Origin: Rhodospirillales bacterium
GTDB lineage: Bacteria; Pseudomonadota; Alphaproteobacteria; Rhodospirillales; Defluviicoccaceae
Assembly: GCA_016712375.1 (NCBI GenBank)
Contig: JADJRE010000045.1
Coordinates: 18,736 to 82,735 of the forward strand
Reading direction: 5' to 3'
Length of the DNA stretch: 64,000 nucleotides
Notes under the pieces: generated by a model
Seen by the model: the letters and a program-made list of their open reading frames with translations, nothing else
Told to the model about the DNA's origin: nothing
Database searches by the model: none
In this document: in pieces, positions 28,563 through 37,395 of the stretch
How the letters are laid out: the number at the start of each line of letters is the position of its first letter
Position numbering within the stretch: the stretch's first letter is position 1
Program-made: the position numbers and the translations under genes

Positions 28563-29491
28563 TCAATGCCCCATCAGCGCGCGGACGTGTGCGGCCGTAC
28601 TGTCGGCCAGCGCCTGCAGGTCGTAGCCGCCCTCCAACGTCGACACGACGCGGCCACGGCAACACTTCTCCGCCACCTCCAGGAGCTCGCGGGTAACCCA
28701 GGCAAAGTCCGCCGTCTGCAGACGGATCTGCGCCAGCGGATCGCGCAGGTGCGCATCGAAGCCGGCGGAGATCAGCAGAATGTCCGGATGGAAGTTGCGC
28801 AACGCCGGCAGGATTCGTTCGGCGTAGCCACGGCGGAATTCCTCCGAGCCGCTGCCCGGCTTCAACGCGACGTTGACGATGTTGTTGAACACGCCCGTCT
28901 CATGCTCCATGCCCGGTCCCTGGATAGCAGGGCCACTGGTGGCTCGACCCGTAGAACAGATCGCGGTAGCGAAAAACGTGGTTTGCGTGCCGTTGCCGTG
29001 GTGCACGTCGAAATCGACAACGGCAACTCTCTCCATGCCATGCACTGCGCGCGCATGCTCTGCCGCGACAGCGACGTTGTTGAACAAGCAAAAGCCCATC
29101 GCCGCCGATGATTCGGCGTGATGACCGGGCGGGCGGACCGCACAGAAGGCGTTGCGGGCCTCCCCGTTGGCGACAGCGTCGACAGCCGCGCAGATGCCGC
29201 CCACCGCGCGAAGCGCCGCCTCTCCGGAGAACGGGTTCATCGCCGTATCCGAATCGAGGTGCACGTGCCCGTGGTTGGGGATGTTCTCGAACACCGCCTC
29301 GACGTAGAAAGGCGCATGCACCCGTTCGATCTGCCGAAGTGTCCCCTTTGGCGCCTCGTGCCGGTGCAGGAAAGTGAATTCCTCCGTTTCGAGCGCCGCC
29401 ATTACCGCCTTCAGACGCGCCGGAGCCTCTGGTGCCACTCCCCCATCTCGTGATCCATGCAGACGGGATGGTTGTACAAAAGGGTGGTCAT
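28563..29491 (-). CDS. Histone-deacetylase-family amidohydrolase (AcuC/AphA-like), three indels
   Basis: Zinc-dependent deacetylase fold. The start at 29491 gives MTTLLYNHPVCMDHEMG; one base is missing from the C run 29440-29444, after which VAPEAPARLKAVMAALE continues. Active-site motifs are RPPGHHAESSAAMGFCLFNN and VVDFDVHHGNGTQ (zinc Asp/His). Next, ATAICSTGRATSGPAIQGPG is an out-of-frame stretch: the other frame gives RYRDLFYGSSHQWPCYPGTG, the real HDAC sequence, bounded by a lost T in the run near 28970-28975 and an extra base near 28912. The C-terminal LISAGFDAH and TLEGGYD motifs are intact. Repaired length about 309 residues. Substrates of bacterial members include acetylated polyamines, acetoin-system proteins and other amides; none can be assigned here. 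Sits upstream of xseB. Confidence 0.88.
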
Positions 29492-29560
29492 TGCCGCGTC
29501 GAAACTGCCTCCCGACTTTGTTATTCAACGACGAAGCTGCATATTGTGGTGATTAAACCC

Positions 29561-29583
29561 TGCATTTGCCATCATGAAATGCA
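29561..29583. repeat. Inverted repeat upstream of the HDAC-like gene
   Basis: TGCATTT (29561-29567) and AAATGCA (29577-29583) are perfect inverted arms around a 9-base spacer, in an AT-rich stretch between the TusA-like gene and the HDAC-like gene on the minus strand. Could be an operator or terminator stem. Confidence 0.35.
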
Positions 29584-29640
29584 ATCTTTGTGCATCGGAA
29601 GAGGAATAGTGCCAGCGACCGAGCACGCTCACAGGATCGC

Positions 29641-29871
29641 TCAGCCGGTCTTTCTGATGACGATGCTGAACACGCCGTCCACCTCGTCGCTTGCAACCAG
29701 GGTGTGTCCGGTGGTGCGGCAGAAGGCGATGAAATCGCCAGGCGCCGCCGGATCAGTCGCCAGCACACGTAGTTCTTCGCCGGGTGCCAGCGGGCGCAGC
29801 GCGCGGTTGGCGCGCAGCACCGGCAGCAGGCACTGCAAACCCTGGACATCCAGCGTCGCCGCCACCGTCAA
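29641..29871 (-). CDS. TusA/SirA-like sulfurtransferase-fold protein
   Basis: 76-residue protein with the TusA fold: DVQGLQCLLPVLRANRALRPLAPGEELRVLATDPAAPGDFIAFCRTTGHTLVASDEVDGVFSIVIRK. The active-site cysteine of the family is normally in a CPxP motif; here it is CLLP, so the first proline is replaced by leucine while the cysteine and second proline remain. TusA relays sulfur for tRNA modification and molybdenum-cofactor work. A molybdenum-hydroxylase-like gene lies at 32.2-34.6 kb on the same strand, though not adjacent. Start at GTG/ATG 29871, close to the end of the NDUFS4-like gene (36 bases). Confidence 0.8.
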   Translation of the reverse strand: MTVAATLDVQGLQCLLPVLRANRALRPLAPGEELRVLATDPAAPGDFIAFCRTTGHTLVASDEVDGVFSIVIRKTG

Positions 29872-29907
29872 GCCCGCGACGGCATTAGGCCAGCGTCCGC
29901 CAGCGGA

Positions 29908-30192
29908 CTAGTCTCGAAAATTTTCGGCATAGCTCTTCGGCCGGAGGGCTGGCGCGTGCGGCTCCAGCAGAGCATACGAGAGGCCATTGCGCTCGGCGAA
30001 TGCGATCGCCTCCTCGCGCGAGTCAAACAGCAGGCGGAGCTGTGTGCGCGTGTCACGGGAACCCATCCAACCCATCAGCGGATCGGGTACCTGCGGTGCG
30101 TCGCGCTCGAACTGCACCATCCACTGGTGCGTCTTGCGACGGCCTGACTGCATCGCCGTCTTGCTCGGTCGAAAAATGCGGACATCGGGCAC
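29908..30192 (-). CDS. NDUFS4-like complex I accessory subunit (ETC complex I conserved region)
   Basis: 94-residue protein matching the ETC complex I 18 kDa (NDUFS4) family: VRIFRPSKTAMQSGRRKTHQWMVQFERDAP, then LMGWMGSRDTRTQLRLLFDSREEAIAFAERNGLSYAL and the C-terminal PKSYAENF. These supernumerary subunits stabilise the peripheral arm of NADH:quinone oxidoreductase and are typical of alphaproteobacteria and mitochondria. A GTG start at 30192 with GGAG upstream is chosen, because family sequences begin just there; a longer upstream open frame has no similarity. Good lineage marker. Confidence 0.85.
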   Translation of the reverse strand: MPDVRIFRPSKTAMQSGRRKTHQWMVQFERDAPQVPDPLMGWMGSRDTRTQLRLLFDSREEAIAFAERNGLSYALLEPHAPALRPKSYAENFRD

Positions 30193-30360
30193 GAATAGGT
30201 CTCCTGGGGCAGATCGCAGCCTTTGGCGGGGAGGTAGGACGGCTGGGAGCAAAATAACCACTTTCCCGGCGACGGGGAAGCACCCCTGCGTTCCTGACCG
30301 CGTCGCGCGCCCGACCGCGGCTTGCGGGAGTCCCGAACAGTCGCGACGTTGAACCTGTGC

Positions 30361-31394
30361 TTAATCCGCCTGGTGCACGTCTTCCTGGTCGGGCAGGACG
30401 CACGGTGCCGCCGGGCCACGGTCGTCATTCCAATCGTCGTCAGCAGGAGCGGCGGCACGGCGCAGCCGGTCGTTGATCGCCCGGCCGAGCCCTTGATCGG
30501 GGATCGGCACCACCGCGATGGCGCTGTAACCGGGGGCTTCGTCCAGGGCACGCAGCATGGCGAACAGGTTACCCGCCGCCTCGACCAGATTGCCACTCGG
30601 GCTCAGGTTGAAGGTCAGGCTGTGCGCGGTTCCAGGCACTTCCGGTCCAAATGCCAGCAGCGCCTCATCGCCGCCTACTGTTCTTGCGTTCAGCCGCAAT
30701 GCCCGGCCGGGCGCGTAGTGCCGGCGCAGCAGACCCGGTGCCCGCGGCGAGATCTGGACACCCACGGGCGGTGGCGCCAAAGGGCCAAGCTCTGCCTCGA
30801 TCGCCTCCGCCGGCACGCCACCCGGCCGCAGCAAACGGGGCGTATCGCCTGACAGATCAAGGATGGTTGATTCGATCCCGATGCCGCACCGCCCGCCGTC
30901 CAGCACCATTGCCACTCGTTGATCGAGTTCCCCCTCGACATGTGCCGCCGTCGTCGGGCTGATCCGCCCGGAAACATTCGCCGAAGGGCGGCTATCGGCC
31001 GGCCGGCGGCCCGCAGTAGCGCTCTCGCCACCGGATGGTCGGGGCGCGGATCGCCACCGTGTCGAGGCCGGCGGACACCAGCAGCGACAGCGGCGCGTTG
31101 TCGCGGCGCCGCAAGACCAGCGTCAGCGGCCCAGGCCAAGCGTCCGGCCAGTGCCCGAGCTCGCCCGTTCATCCGGACCAGACGCTCCGCCGCGGCGAGG
31201 CCGTCGACGTGTACGATCAGCGGATTGAAGCGCGGCCGTCGCTTGGCGGCGAAAATGCGCGCCACGGCGGCATCGTCGCCGGCGTCGGCCCCGAGCCCGT
31301 AGACGGTTTCGGTGGGAAATGCCACCAGCTCGCCGGCGCGCAGCAGCGCCGCCGCCGCCTCGATCGCCGCTGGGTCCGCCGCGACGACGCTCAA
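30361..31394 (-). CDS. tsaC: Threonylcarbamoyl-AMP synthase with Sua5 domain, at least three indels
   Basis: Makes threonylcarbamoyl-AMP for t6A37 tRNA modification. The N-terminal YrdC-type domain starts with LSVVAADPAAIEAAAALLRAGELVAFPTETVYGLGADA and continues to MNGRARALAGR near 31130. There the frame changes: the repaired sequence reads WPGPLTLVLRRRDNAPLSLLVSAGLDTVAIRAP, DHPVARALLRAAGRPIAA and PSANVSGRISPTTAAHVEGELDQR, each segment in another frame (shifts near 31130, 31042 and 30990). It then joins MVLDGGRCGIGIESTILDLS. The C-terminal Sua5 domain (RAPGLLRRHYAPGRALRL) runs to 30361. A TTG start at 31394 overlaps the cysQ stop as TTGA. The gene is essential in many bacteria, so sequence error is the favoured reading. 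Confidence 0.85.
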
Positions 31395-32173
31395 GACGGC
31401 AACGGTGCGCCGCGGACGACGAAGTGCGGGTTCTCGAAGCCAGGTTTGCCATAGGTGAGTGGCGCGCCGTCCATTCGGCTGACCGACCCACCGGCGAACA
31501 TAACCACCGCCTGACCGGCGGCGGTATCCCACTCCATTGTCCGGCCAGTACGGGGGTAGAGATCGGCCCGTCCCACCGCCACCAGGCAGAACTTGATCGA
31601 ACTGCCCGACGAGATCGATTCCGCGAGGTCGTAACGGCCGAGGAACTCCTCCAGCTCCGGGTTGCGGTGCGACTTGCTGGCCACCGCTACCAGTCCCTTC
31701 GCGGGCATTGGCCGACAGGCAATCGGACGCGTTCCGGCGCCGTCGATATTGGCGAACGCACCGAGCGGGCTGCCCCAGTAGGTAGCGTCCTTCGCCGGCG
31801 CGTGCACCACACCCAGCTTCGGTAGGCCATCTTCGATCAGCGCAATGTTGACGGTAAATTCGCCCTGTCGCTTGATGAATTCCTTGGTGCCGTCGAGCGG
31901 ATCAACCAGCCAGAATGGGCCGCTGTCCACCTCGGGTATGCGCCCAGCCGCCACCTCCTCTTCGGCGACGATCGGAAAGGCATCGGTCACCTCGCGTCGC
32001 AAGGCGTCCAGGATCAGCGTTTCGGCACGCTGATCGGCGAGGGTGACCGGCGAGGCATCGTCCTTCCTGGCGACGTCGAAGTCGCTGCGATAAATCTCGA
32101 GGATCTCCCTTCCGGCGCGCAGCGTGATGTCGCGCACGCGTTCGACCATTTCGGCCGTGATTTGCAGGCTCAC
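31391..32173 (-). CDS. cysQ: 3'(2'),5'-bisphosphate nucleotidase CysQ
   Basis: 260-residue member of the inositol-monophosphatase superfamily that removes 3'-phosphoadenosine 5'-phosphate formed in sulfate assimilation. Metal-site motifs are FPIVAEEE, WLVDPLDGTKEFIKRQGEFTVNIALI and MEWDTAAGQAVV, all characteristic of CysQ. The GTG start at 32173 has TTAGGAGAC 8 bases upstream. Lies 11 bases after the CoxL-like gene and overlaps the start of tsaC, so it is the middle gene of a three-gene run. Intact. Confidence 0.92.
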   Translation of the reverse strand: MSLQITAEMVERVRDITLRAGREILEIYRSDFDVARKDDASPVTLADQRAETLILDALRREVTDAFPIVAEEEVAAGRIPEVDSGPFWLVDPLDGTKEFIKRQGEFTVNIALIEDGLPKLGVVHAPAKDATYWGSPLGAFANIDGAGTRPIACRPMPAKGLVAVASKSHRNPELEEFLGRYDLAESISSGSSIKFCLVAVGRADLYPRTGRTMEWDTAAGQAVVMFAGGSVSRMDGAPLTYGKPGFENPHFVVRGAPLPS

Positions 32174-32184
32174 GAGGATGTCTC

Positions 32185-34563
32185 CTAAGTTGATGCGGCG
32201 GGGGAGGGGGGCGAAAATGACGGAGAGGTGTTGCGGGCGGCAGCGATCGCGCGCCAGATCTTCTCCGGCGAAAGCGGCATGTCAAGAGGCGCAACACCGA
32301 GCGGCGCCAGCGCGTCGTGCACCGCATTTACCACCGCCGGGCAGGCGCCGATGGTGCCGGCCTCGCCCGCTCCCTTGATGCCCATCGGATTGGTGGTGCA
32401 GGGCACGCAATTGGTCCTGAAATCGACGAACGGCACGTCCGCGGCCCGGGGCAGACCGTAGTCGACGAACGAGCCGGTGAGCAGCTGCGCTGATGCGGGG
32501 TCGTAGACAGCGTTCTCGAACAGCGCCTGGCCGATACCCTGAGCAATGCCACCGTAAACCTGGCCGGCCAGCAGCAGCGGGTTGACGACCGTGCCGAAGT
32601 CGTCGACCACATGGTAGGAGACCACCTCCGTCGCACCCGTCTCGGGATCGACTTCGACCTCGCAGACGTGGGTGCCGTTGGGAAAAGTGGAGGCGGCCAA
32701 CTTGTAACGCCCGGAGGCGGTGAGCCGCGCATGCGGAACGCCTGGCGGCCGGTTCTCCGGCAAGGCCAACGCTGCGGCGATCTCAGCCAAGCCGATGCCG
32801 CGTCCATCCTGCTCGCCGTCAAGGTGGTATTGGCCGCTTTCAAAGTGCATTGGCCGATCGCCCGCCTGCAGCAGATGCCGGGCGAGCGTTTCGCCGTGGG
32901 CGATCAGCGCCGCGCACGCCGCCCGCACAGCCGGCCCCCCGACGGGAAGCGAGCGAGAGCCGCTGGTGCCGCGCCCGAACGGGATGCGGTCGGTATCGCC
33001 CTGGCGCACCGTGACGCTTGCGAACGGCACGCCGAGGTCGTCGGCGATGATCTGCGCATAGGCCGTCTCGTGCCCTTGCCCGGTCGACTGGGTGCCGATC
33101 AACAGCTCGATCGTTCCATCCGCGTCGCAAATCAGCGTCGCTTCCTCTTCGTCGAAGCCGCAGATCTCGACGTAGCAGGACAGTCCCCGGCCGCGCAGCC
33201 GCCCACGCTCCGCGGCCTCGCTCCGACGTCGTTCGAAGCCATTCCAGTCGGCCGACTGCAACGCGTCGTCGAGATTGCGGGCGAAGTCACCCGAATCGTA
33301 GACGGGGCCGGCGGCAGTACGATACGGCATCTGCTCCGGGCCAATGAAATTACGACGCCGCAGTTCGTCCGGCGAGAGAGCAAGCAGGCGCGCCGCCTCG
33401 TCCATCAGCCGTTCGACGATGTAGGTCGCCTCCGGCCGTCCGGCGCCGCGATAGGCGTCCACTGGCGTCGAGTTGGTGTAGACGCCACGGCAGTTGGCGT
33501 AGATCAGTGGGATGGCGTACGCACCCGACAGCATGCAGCCGGTCATCTGCGACGGGATCGCTGGGGCAAATTCGTTGAGGTAGGCGCCCATGTTGGCGAT
33601 CGTCTCGACCTTGAGCGCCTCGATGCGGCCATCGGCGGTGAAGGCGGCGGCGATCTTGTTGCGCTGATCGCGGCCGTGCGTGTCACCGAGGAAGGTCTCC
33701 GAGCGGTCCGCCACCCACTTCACCGGCCGGCCCAGTCGCTGCGCACACCAAAGCACCAGCGCTTCCTCCGGATAGTGGAAGATCTTCGAGCCGAAGCCGC
33801 CGCCGACGTCCGGGACGATCACCCGAATCCGCTCGGCGGGCACTTTCAAGGTATCGCGGGCGAGCTGTTCCTTGATCGAGTGCCCGCCCTGGCTGGAGGT
33901 GTAAAGGGTGTAGCGATGATCGTCCGGATTGTAGGCGCCAATCGATGCTCGGGGCTCCATCGGGCACGGGATGACGCGGTTGTGGACCAGCGACAGATCG
34001 ACGCGGGAAACAGCCTGCCGCAGGGCGGCGTCAACCGCTGACTCGTCGCCGCGTTCCCAAAAGAAGGCGACGTTGTCGGCGGCGCCGTCCCAAATGCGGC
34101 CGCGGGCGTCGCCCTCAAGTGCCTGTTCGATGCCAGCGATGGCGGGCAGCGGTTCGTAAGCCACCGCTATGCTCTCCATCGCGTCCCGCGCCGCAGCGAG
34201 GCTCTCCGCAACCACGAACGCCACCGGCTCGCCGACGAAGCGGACGCGTTCGCGCGCCAGTAGCGGCCGGCCGGGACTTGGCATCGGCTGGCCGACGGAG
34301 CCTTTCACCGGCACCGCACAACGAATCGAGCCAAGACCGTCGGCCGCCAGATCCTGAGCGGTTGCAACCATCAGGACGCCCGGCAACGCCAGCGCCGGGC
34401 GAACGTCGATATCGCGCAGCCTGGCGTGCGCGTGCGGAGAGCGCAGCATCACGGCGTGCACCTGGCTCGGCAGCGAGATGTCGGCGGTGTATCGGCCGGA
34501 CCCGGTGAGGAAGCGGTGATCTTCGCTGCGTCTGACCGGCTGGCTAAGGCCGAAGCGACCCAT
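32185..34563 (-). CDS. Xanthine dehydrogenase-family molybdopterin-binding (CoxL-like) subunit
   Basis: 792-residue large subunit of a molybdenum hydroxylase. It has the a/b hammerhead domain at the N-terminus (SEDHRFLTGSGRYTADISLPSQVHAVMLRSPHAHARL) and two Mo-cofactor-binding domains, with VIPDVGGGFGSK-type glycine motif VPDVGGGFGSKIFHYPEE, VDAYRGAGRPEATY, and the catalytic-glutamate motif KGAGEAGTIG. AYRGAGR marks form II ('putative CODH'), not form I CO dehydrogenase, which carries AYxCSFR. The FAD (CoxM) and iron-sulfur (CoxS) partners are absent nearby, so this is an orphan large chain. Substrate unknown: aldehyde, purine or other heterocycle. Probably cotranscribed with cysQ. Confidence 0.9.
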   Translation of the reverse strand: MGRFGLSQPVRRSEDHRFLTGSGRYTADISLPSQVHAVMLRSPHAHARLRDIDVRPALALPGVLMVATAQDLAADGLGSIRCAVPVKGSVGQPMPSPGRPLLARERVRFVGEPVAFVVAESLAAARDAMESIAVAYEPLPAIAGIEQALEGDARGRIWDGAADNVAFFWERGDESAVDAALRQAVSRVDLSLVHNRVIPCPMEPRASIGAYNPDDHRYTLYTSSQGGHSIKEQLARDTLKVPAERIRVIVPDVGGGFGSKIFHYPEEALVLWCAQRLGRPVKWVADRSETFLGDTHGRDQRNKIAAAFTADGRIEALKVETIANMGAYLNEFAPAIPSQMTGCMLSGAYAIPLIYANCRGVYTNSTPVDAYRGAGRPEATYIVERLMDEAARLLALSPDELRRRNFIGPEQMPYRTAAGPVYDSGDFARNLDDALQSADWNGFERRRSEAAERGRLRGRGLSCYVEICGFDEEEATLICDADGTIELLIGTQSTGQGHETAYAQIIADDLGVPFASVTVRQGDTDRIPFGRGTSGSRSLPVGGPAVRAACAALIAHGETLARHLLQAGDRPMHFESGQYHLDGEQDGRGIGLAEIAAALALPENRPPGVPHARLTASGRYKLAASTFPNGTHVCEVEVDPETGATEVVSYHVVDDFGTVVNPLLLAGQVYGGIAQGIGQALFENAVYDPASAQLLTGSFVDYGLPRAADVPFVDFRTNCVPCTTNPMGIKGAGEAGTIGACPAVVNAVHDALAPLGVAPLDMPLSPEKIWRAIAAARNTSPSFSPPSPAAST

Positions 34564-34624
34564 GGCTGTCTCCTGGTCTCCCCGATGTCGGAAGGTCAGC
34601 GCAGATGATAAGCGTTTCGAACGC

Positions 34625-36085
34625 TCAGCTCCACAGCGCTCCGGGCGGCAGTTCGGCGGAGGAGAAGGTATCCACGCCGAAGCGCCATGCCCGGAAGTCG
34701 TCTGACCAGTAATCAGCGGACAACCCTGCCTTGGTCTTCAGCTGCCGCAGGAAGTCGCCGGGATCGCCAAGGGACTCCCAGACCTGTGGCAGGAACACGC
34801 CGCGACAGTCACTGCAGCGGATGACCAGCCCGTCCCGCCCGACGCGCAGTTGGTCGAGCAGCGCATCCTCGCTCGCGAAGTGCAGTTGCTCTGGCTCGTC
34901 CAGAACAGAGACGGTGAGTTGCAACCTGGGGCATTCGCCGGCTTCGACGCGATTGAAGCGGTTATCATGGAAGGCAGCGGCAAAACCGTTGCAGGCAACA
35001 TCCTCGATCAAGGGCCGGTAGGCTTCGACCGAGCCGATGCAGCCGCGCAGCCGGCCGTTCGACGTCAGGGTGACGAAGGACGCGCGCAGTGCTTGCAGCT
35101 CTTCCGGGTACGACCCGGCGTTCACCGGCATCTCGCGCCCCCAGCTCAACCCGTGCTCGATCGATGCGGCCGCGGTCTGCAGCAGCGTCGCGGCGTACCG
35201 GTCGAGCAAGCCCCCTTCGTTCCCTCGTGAAGAAATTGCCGTCGCGGCCCCTTCCGCCGATCGGATGTGTGCGCCGCCGTCAGCGGGTTCGCAGAACATC
35301 CAGGCGCCGTAGCCGACGACGCGCCTGCGGTCGCCAGCTGTGTCGCCGGAATTGCGCAGGTCGAGCGTCTCGACCGTCAGGTGCCGCCGCCGCGCCAGGG
35401 TCAGCAGGCCGATCAGCGGCACCCGTCCGCACGCCTGCTCCCAGTCAATGGCCTCGCCGTCAAGCGCTTCGACGGCCCGGCAGGTCGCAGCGTCGAGGCG
35501 CTGGGCCGCAGCGTACTCAAGGTAATGACTGAGGTCGGAGCTGATCACGATCAGCGTTTCCGGTCCGCCCCACAGCCGCTCGAGCACGTCCGCGACCTGC
35601 TCGCCAGAAGCGTCTCCAGCGAGCAGCGGCACCAGACGAAACGCGCCTAACACCATCTGCAGGAACGGTAGGTGCACCTCCAGCGCGTGCTCCTCGGGTG
35701 CGGCGCATCCGACTCCGCACACCCGGCATCGCCAGCCAGGTCGGCTGATCGCCTCTTGGTCGATGGGAATGCGGCCGAGCGGCGTCTCGAATGCATCGAC
35801 TTCGGGAGCGGCGAGACCGTGAACCGCCACCCGATGCGCCGGACCGATCAGCACTACCCGGCGGACTACGCCGGCTAGCGGCGCCAGTCGCACATAAGCC
35901 TTCGCGGCGATCGGCCCGGAATAGACGTAGCCGGCGTGCGGCGCGACGATCGCCTTCGGCAACGGACGGGAGGCTGCCAGGGTAGCGGCAGCCTCCGCGA
36001 GAAGGTCGCGCACCTGCTGCTGCAGCTCCCTCGCGCGACCCGGGTAAAACATTCCGGCTACGGCGGCCGGGCGAACGTGTGTCAT
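34625..36085 (-). CDS. Memo-AMMECR1 fusion (AmmeMemoRadiSam proteins B and A)
   Basis: 486-residue fusion. Residues about 5-270 are a Memo-family (class III dioxygenase-like) domain: AVAGMFYPG, IVAPHAGYVYSGPIAAKAY, IGPAHR, EEHALEVHLPFLQ and SSDLSHYLEY, with histidines placed as in the metal site of Memo. Residues about 300-480 are an AMMECR1 domain with the hallmark LRGCIGS and HDNRFNRVEAGECPRLQLTVSVL. The ATG at 36085 has CGGAGG 6 bases upstream. The divergent gene at 36190 encodes the radical-SAM partner, giving the AmmeMemoRadiSam triad, whose biochemical role is unproven as far as I know. Having A and B fused as one polypeptide strengthens the case for a shared reaction. The gene is intact. 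Confidence 0.92.
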   Translation of the reverse strand: MTHVRPAAVAGMFYPGRARELQQQVRDLLAEAAATLAASRPLPKAIVAPHAGYVYSGPIAAKAYVRLAPLAGVVRRVVLIGPAHRVAVHGLAAPEVDAFETPLGRIPIDQEAISRPGWRCRVCGVGCAAPEEHALEVHLPFLQMVLGAFRLVPLLAGDASGEQVADVLERLWGGPETLIVISSDLSHYLEYAAAQRLDAATCRAVEALDGEAIDWEQACGRVPLIGLLTLARRRHLTVETLDLRNSGDTAGDRRRVVGYGAWMFCEPADGGAHIRSAEGAATAISSRGNEGGLLDRYAATLLQTAAASIEHGLSWGREMPVNAGSYPEELQALRASFVTLTSNGRLRGCIGSVEAYRPLIEDVACNGFAAAFHDNRFNRVEAGECPRLQLTVSVLDEPEQLHFASEDALLDQLRVGRDGLVIRCSDCRGVFLPQVWESLGDPGDFLRQLKTKAGLSADYWSDDFRAWRFGVDTFSSAELPPGALWS

Positions 36086-36189
36086 CGGCGGCCCTCCGAT
36101 CATATATAATAAGTGTAGGCGATCGGGGCGCCGGCCAATACCCCGTCGCAGGCGTCGCCACTCGGACGAGCGCGCCGAACGAGGACGCA

Positions 36190-37295
36190 ATGGCCGAACA
36201 CCTTGATGAAGCGGTGGATGAAGACGATCTGGCTCCCGGCCGGTACTGGCATCGGCTAGACGACGGGCGGGTGCAATGTGACGTCTGTCCGCGGCTGTGC
36301 CGGCTGCACGAGGGCCAGCGTGGCCTATGCTTCGTTCGCGCGCGGCACCGAGATCGTATGGTGCTCACCACCTACGGGCGCTCTAGCGGGTTCTGCATCG
36401 ATCCGGTCGAGAAGAAGCCGCTCAACCATTTCCTGCCGGGGACTCCCATTTTGTCTTTCGGCACCGCGGGCTGCAACCTGACCTGCAAGTTCTGCCAGAA
36501 CTGGGACATCTCCAAATCGCGGGAGTTCGACCGGCTGACGGACCGGGCGAGCCCGGAAGCGATCGCCCGCGCCGCCGAGGCAAGTGGCTGCCGCAGCGTC
36601 GCCTTCACCTATAATGATCCGGTGATCTTCCTCGAGTATGCGGTGGATGTCGCTCAGGCCTGTCGGGCGCGCGGGCTGAAGACAGTGGCGGTGACTGCCG
36701 GCTATGTCTGTCCCGACGCCCGCGCTGAGCTGTTTGCGCACATGGACGCCGCCAATGTCGACCTGAAGGGGTTCACAGAAGCGTTCTATCGAGCTCTGCA
36801 CCCGGCCATCTGCAACCCGTTCTCGATACCCTCATCTACCTGAAGCAGCGAACCAGCGTCTGGTTCGAGATCACCACCCTGCTGATCCCTGGCGAGAACG
36901 ATTCCGACGCCAAGATCAACGAGATGACCGGCTGGATCGCGCATACGATCGGCTGCGACGTCCCTATTCACTTCACTGCCTTCCATCCCGACTGGAAGAT
37001 GCTGGACACCCCGCCGACCCCGTCGGCGACGCTGACCCGGGCTCGTAGCATCGCGCTGCGCAACGGACTGCGGTACGTCTACACCGGCAACGTCCACGAC
37101 GAAGCGGGCGGCTCGACCAGCTGCCCGGCCTGCGGTGTGCTGCTGGTCGGCCGGGACTGGTACGACATCACCGCCTGGAACCTGCATAAGGGCGCTTGCT
37201 CCGCGTGTGGCACCAAGATCGCCGGAGTGTTCGAGGACCGGCCGGGCGACTGGGGTCGGCGCCGCCGGCCACTGAGCATCGCGACTTTCGCCTGA
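36190..37295 (+). CDS. amrS: AmmeMemoRadiSam system radical SAM enzyme (AmrS), frameshifted
   Basis: Radical-SAM protein of the AmmeMemoRadiSam system. Features: an N-terminal cysteine cluster (VQCDVCPRLCRLHEGQRGLCFVR), the core 4Fe-4S motif CNLTCKFCQNW, FTYNDPVIFLEYAVDVAQA, and a C-terminal segment ending with two CxxC pairs (SCPACGVLL and CSACGTKI) that suggest another metal site. The frame breaks near 36800: it reads LHPAICNPFSIPSST-stop at 36843, whereas the other frame gives GHLQPVLDTLIYLKQRTSVWFEITTLLIPGENDSDAKI and continues to 37295. One missing base explains this. Repaired length about 368 residues. The ATG at 36190 with GAGGA upstream is chosen. Divergent from the Memo-AMMECR1 gene with a 104-base shared promoter region containing the AT-rich TATATAATAAG. 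Confidence 0.9.
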
Positions 37296-37395
37296 ACAGG
37301 CCGTGCACATCCCTCGATAGCGCTGGCGATGAATCGGCCAGCACGGCATTCTCGTTCGCGAACCAACCATCTGGCGGCGAGAGGCGATTACTGCC

